From: Gammaproteobacteria bacterium
GTDB lineage: Bacteria > Pseudomonadota > Gammaproteobacteria > UBA9214
Assembly: GCA_029859555.1 (NCBI GenBank)
Contig: JAOUCV010000071.1
Coordinates: forward strand, 1 to 9,015
DNA length: 9,015 bases
Direction: 5' to 3'
Positions 6,135 through 9,015 of this stretch are shown here, piece by piece. How positions within the stretch are numbered: position 1 is the stretch's first letter; every line of letters starts with the position of its first letter. The notes below the pieces were generated by a model, which was given only the letters and a program-made list of their open reading frames with translations, was not told the origin of the DNA and did no database searches. The translations under genes were made by a program, and so were the position numbers.

Positions 6135-8081
6135 ATGCGTATTTTACGGTTGTTATTTTTCTGCATCGCTGCCATTCCCATATCAGCCTACGGGGAAACA
6201 CCGGCAGCAAACACGGTGCCGCTGGCGCCAGGTTATGGAGATCTCGGTTATACCGCACCGGCAGCAGGTAGCTACAATCTGCCACCGCTGAGAAATGCTG
6301 CCGACGGTGCGGTTCTGGATGAGGACGGGAACAGTGTTCGTCTGCACCAGTTCTACGGCGACAAGATGGTTTTACTCAGCTTCATTTACAGCAGTTGCAA
6401 CGATATCAACGGCTGTCCGCTGGCCACCGCCGTGCTGTCACGAATCAAGAAACACCTCGATAGCGATCCGCAACTGGCCGATAATTTACGCCTTCTCAGC
6501 CTGAGCTTCGATCCGGCCCACGATACGCCGGAAGTCATGAAGCTGTATGGCAGGAGTTTCGCCAGTGGCAAAAGCGAGTGGCAGTTCCTGACGACAGAAT
6601 CAGAGCAGGCACTGGCACCGATACTGGACGATTACAGTCAGTCGGTCATAACCGAATACAACGAAAAGGGTGAAGTCACCGGTACCATTTCCCATATCCT
6701 GCGTGTCTATCTTATCGATAGGGAGCGCCGGGTACGTAACATCTACAGTGTCTCCTTTCTGCATCCTGACCTGCTGATGAATGATGTCCGAACCCTGCTG
6801 ATGGAGTCGCAGGGAACGCTGCCTGCAGCTGAAGCGGCTGTTGCTGCAACAAGCTCTGCACCAGCATTGCCGGGCGATTACAAGAAGGGGTATGAAAGTG
6901 GTGAATACCAGACGCAGTCTGTCAGTCTGGATAGCCGCAATGGCACACAGGCAGACCTGATGCAGGTCTTGAGTACACCGCCGCTGGGCCTGCCTCCGGT
7001 GCCGGTACCTGCCAATAACCCGGTAACTAAAGAGAAAGTAGCGCTGGGACGCAAGCTGTTCTATGACAGGCGCCTGTCATTGAACAACACCTTTTCCTGC
7101 GCCATGTGCCATATCCCCGAGCAGGGTTTTACCAGTAACGAACTGGCGCGGGCGGTCGGTATTGAAGGCCGTACTGTGCGTCGCAATGCGCCAACGGTTT
7201 ATAACAGTGCTTATCTGACGCGCCTGTTTCATGATGGCCGCGAACATAACCTGGAACAGCAGGTGTGGGGGCCGTTGCTGGCAAAAAACGAGATGGGCAA
7301 TCCGTCTTTTGCCCTGGTTATTGATCGTATCCGCAATATCGCGGACTACCAGGGTCTGTTTGAAGCAGCCTTTGACGGCAAGGGGCCGGGGATGGAAACG
7401 ATTGGCCAGGCACTGGCCAGTTATGAACGTACCCTGGTATCTGCCAATTCGCCGTTTGACCGCTGGTATTACGGTAAGGACAACGAAGCCATGGACCGCT
7501 CGGCGCAACGTGGTTTCGGGTTATTCCAGGGCAAGGCGAAATGTACGAGTTGTCATACTGTTACCGACAAGCATGCGCTGTTCACCGATAACGCCATGCA
7601 TAACACCGGGATCGGCTGGCACAGCGCAATGCAGGCTACACCCGCAAAACGCCGTGTTCAGGTCGCTCCAGGTGTATACCACGATGTGGACGCTAAAATT
7701 ATCAGCGCTGTCAGTGAACGCCCGCCGGGAGACGTTGGTCTTTATGAGGTCACCCAAAACCCCGCTGATCGCTGGAAGTATCGCACCTCGACTCTGCGTA
7801 ATGTAGCGCTGACCGCGCCCTATATGCATGACGGATCCATGGAAACCCTGAAGGATGTGGTCGAGTTTTATAACCAGGGTGGCCTCGCCAATGAAAACCT
7901 CGATCCTTTGCTGGTGCCGTTGCATCTCAGTCCGCAGGAAATCGACGATCTGGTGGCCTTCATGAATGCCCTGACAGGTGACAATGTAGATATCCTGGTG
8001 TCGGATGCTTTTGCGGCACCGGTCGGCGACCTGCGCAAACAGGACCCGGACTGGACGCACGACAATAAGGGTAATTTCTGA
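6135..8081 (+). CDS. SCO1/SenC - MauG di-haem cytochrome c peroxidase fusion protein
   Basis: This 648-residue exported protein joins two domains usually encoded separately. Residues 1-20 look like a signal peptide ending SAYG. Residues about 50-225 are an SCO1/SenC thioredoxin fold with C88 and C94 in SSCNDINGCP (spacing CX5C instead of the usual CX3C), the block LSFDPAHDTP (123-132) and the copper-ligand histidine H187. An Ala/Pro-rich linker follows (about 229-246). Residues about 247-615 are a MauG/CcpA di-haem domain: haem 1 C322-AM-C325-H326, haem 2 C470-TS-C473-H474, the peroxidatic-pocket pair Q376 and E386 (NEM), and PYMHDG (562-567). Y579 in VVEFYNQGG sits where MauG has its tyrosine haem ligand and CcpA-type peroxidases have methionine. 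Fusing copper delivery to MauG-type oxidative maturation beside mtoX suggests a dedicated maturase for that copper enzyme; H2O2 removal is an alternative. The frame is continuous, with no signal peptide at the junction, so this is unlikely to be two genes. Confidence 0.9.
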   Translation: MRILRLLFFCIAAIPISAYGETPAANTVPLAPGYGDLGYTAPAAGSYNLPPLRNAADGAVLDEDGNSVRLHQFYGDKMVLLSFIYSSCNDINGCPLATAVLSRIKKHLDSDPQLADNLRLLSLSFDPAHDTPEVMKLYGRSFASGKSEWQFLTTESEQALAPILDDYSQSVITEYNEKGEVTGTISHILRVYLIDRERRVRNIYSVSFLHPDLLMNDVRTLLMESQGTLPAAEAAVAATSSAPALPGDYKKGYESGEYQTQSVSLDSRNGTQADLMQVLSTPPLGLPPVPVPANNPVTKEKVALGRKLFYDRRLSLNNTFSCAMCHIPEQGFTSNELARAVGIEGRTVRRNAPTVYNSAYLTRLFHDGREHNLEQQVWGPLLAKNEMGNPSFALVIDRIRNIADYQGLFEAAFDGKGPGMETIGQALASYERTLVSANSPFDRWYYGKDNEAMDRSAQRGFGLFQGKAKCTSCHTVTDKHALFTDNAMHNTGIGWHSAMQATPAKRRVQVAPGVYHDVDAKIISAVSERPPGDVGLYEVTQNPADRWKYRTSTLRNVALTAPYMHDGSMETLKDVVEFYNQGGLANENLDPLLVPLHLSPQEIDDLVAFMNALTGDNVDILVSDAFAAPVGDLRKQDPDWTHDNKGNF

Positions 8082-8093
8082 GCAGGCCCTCGC
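8081..8093 (+). promoter_or_regulatory. Short gap and ribosome binding site between fusion gene and second MauG gene
   Basis: Only 12 bases separate the TGA (8079-8081) and the next ATG (8094). AGCAGG at 8081-8086 overlaps the last base of the stop codon and is a modest Shine-Dalgarno 7 bases before the start. This spacing implies co-transcription and probably translational coupling. Confidence 0.6.
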
Positions 8094-9015
8094 ATGCGCA
8101 ATTTATTCAAGGTAAAAACAGCCTGGAATGGTGTGGCTACCGTGTCCTGGTTAGTTGTGATGCTGGCCAGTAGTGCGCATGCGGGGCCCGGTGACTACAA
8201 GGGTGGTTACGAATCTGCCGATTATGAAACCCGTTCCGTGGCCGTGGATTCCCGTGCTGACCGCGGTACGCCAGCGGACTTGATGGCGATCGCTGCAAAA
8301 CCGCCACTGGGCCTGCCGGCACTACCCTTGCCGGAAGACAATCCACTGACTGCTGCAAAGGTGCAACTGGGGCGCAAGCTGTTTTACGACCGCCGCCTGT
8401 CGCTCAATGACACCATGTCCTGCGCCATGTGTCATGTGCCGGAACAGGGATTCTCCAATAATGAACTCGCACTGGCAGTTGGCCTGGAAGGCCGTACCGT
8501 GCGCCGGAATGCACCAACCCTTTATAACATTGCTTACGCTGAACGCCTGTTTCACGACGGTCGTGAAACCAGTCTGGAACAGCAGGCCTGGCTACCTATG
8601 CTGAGGCATAATGAAATGGCGAATCCATCGGTTGGTGCCGTAATTCGCAAGCTGCACACCATGAGTGACTATGACGGGCTGTTCGAGGCGGCTTTTGAGG
8701 GCCGCGGCCCGGGTATGGAAACGGTCGGTGCTGCACTTGCCAGCTACCAGCGTACCCTGTTATCAGCAAACTCGGATTTTGATCGCTGGTTCTACGGCAA
8801 GCAGAAAGATGCCTTAAGCCCGCAGGCGCAACGCGGTTACCGAATATTCAGTGGCAAGGGTTTGTGCACGGCTTGTCATATTGTTGGCGAGAACAGCGCA
8901 CTGTTCACTAACAACAAGCTGCACAACACCGGTATCGGCTGGTATTCCGCCATGGCACCTGTAGCGGCAGAACAGCGTGTACTGATTGCGCCGGGCATTT
9001 ATGCCACCGTCACGG
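8094..9015 (+). CDS. MauG-like di-haem cytochrome c peroxidase family protein (3' end outside window)
   Basis: The frame is open from the ATG at 8094 to the right edge, giving 307 residues and no stop. Residues 1-30 form a signal peptide (basic MRNLFKVK, a hydrophobic stretch, cleavage after SAHA). The mature part starts GPGDYKGGYESADYETRSV, almost the same as the sequence just after the linker in the upstream fusion protein. Haem 1 is C110-AM-C113-H114 and haem 2 is C258-TA-C261-H262. Q164 and E174 match the peroxidatic-pocket pair. The C-terminal region that would show whether the second axial ligand is Tyr (MauG-like) or Met (peroxidase-like) lies outside the window. The protein is a close paralogue of the fusion's C-terminal half: 46 of 54 residues match from KVxLGRKLFYD to RRNAPT. 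It is likely periplasmic, co-transcribed with the fusion gene, and involved either in maturing the methanethiol oxidase or in dealing with H2O2. Confidence 0.9.
   Translation, partial: MRNLFKVKTAWNGVATVSWLVVMLASSAHAGPGDYKGGYESADYETRSVAVDSRADRGTPADLMAIAAKPPLGLPALPLPEDNPLTAAKVQLGRKLFYDRRLSLNDTMSCAMCHVPEQGFSNNELALAVGLEGRTVRRNAPTLYNIAYAERLFHDGRETSLEQQAWLPMLRHNEMANPSVGAVIRKLHTMSDYDGLFEAAFEGRGPGMETVGAALASYQRTLLSANSDFDRWFYGKQKDALSPQAQRGYRIFSGKGLCTACHIVGENSALFTNNKLHNTGIGWYSAMAPVAAEQRVLIAPGIYATVT

Overview
The window is chromosomal DNA with moderate to high GC. It most likely comes from a sulfur-oxidising or methylated-sulfur-degrading gammaproteobacterium. This assignment is inference: the sulfide:quinone oxidoreductase resembles the Acidithiobacillus ferrooxidans enzyme, and the gene set is one expected in C1-sulfur metabolism. 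No phylogenetic marker gene is present. Both ends cut through genes.

Layout. Bases 1-1518 (minus strand, running off the left edge) encode a fused NuoE-NuoF-type NADH dehydrogenase flavoprotein, of the kind found as the beta subunit of NAD-dependent formate dehydrogenases and in HoxF diaphorases. Bases 1519-2369 hold no intact gene but contain a 44-codon remnant of folP (dihydropteroate synthase) at 1909-2043. Bases 2370-3641 (plus) encode a sulfide:quinone oxidoreductase with all three redox cysteines. Bases 3693-4262 (minus) encode a stand-alone SCO1/SenC copper chaperone. Bases 4263-4660 are a divergent intergenic region with a good sigma-54 promoter match and a set of inverted repeats. 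Bases 4661-6037 (plus) encode a secreted SBP56-family protein, very probably the copper-dependent methanethiol oxidase MtoX. Bases 6135-8081 (plus) encode an unusual fusion of an SCO1/SenC domain to a di-haem MauG/cytochrome c peroxidase domain. From 8094 to the right edge (plus) there is a second MauG-like di-haem protein, clearly a paralogue of the MauG half of the fusion.

How the genes fit together (inference from family knowledge). Methanethiol oxidase turns CH3SH, O2 and water into formaldehyde, H2S and H2O2 in the periplasm. SCO proteins can supply its copper and MauG proteins are proposed to mature it. Sulfide quinone oxidoreductase can take up the H2S. The NADH-linked formate dehydrogenase module would suit the final C1 oxidation step. 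The di-haem peroxidase family is also able to react with H2O2. The window therefore looks like a methanethiol oxidation island. Its most unusual parts are the SCO-MauG fusion, the tandem MauG duplication and the possible sigma-54 control.
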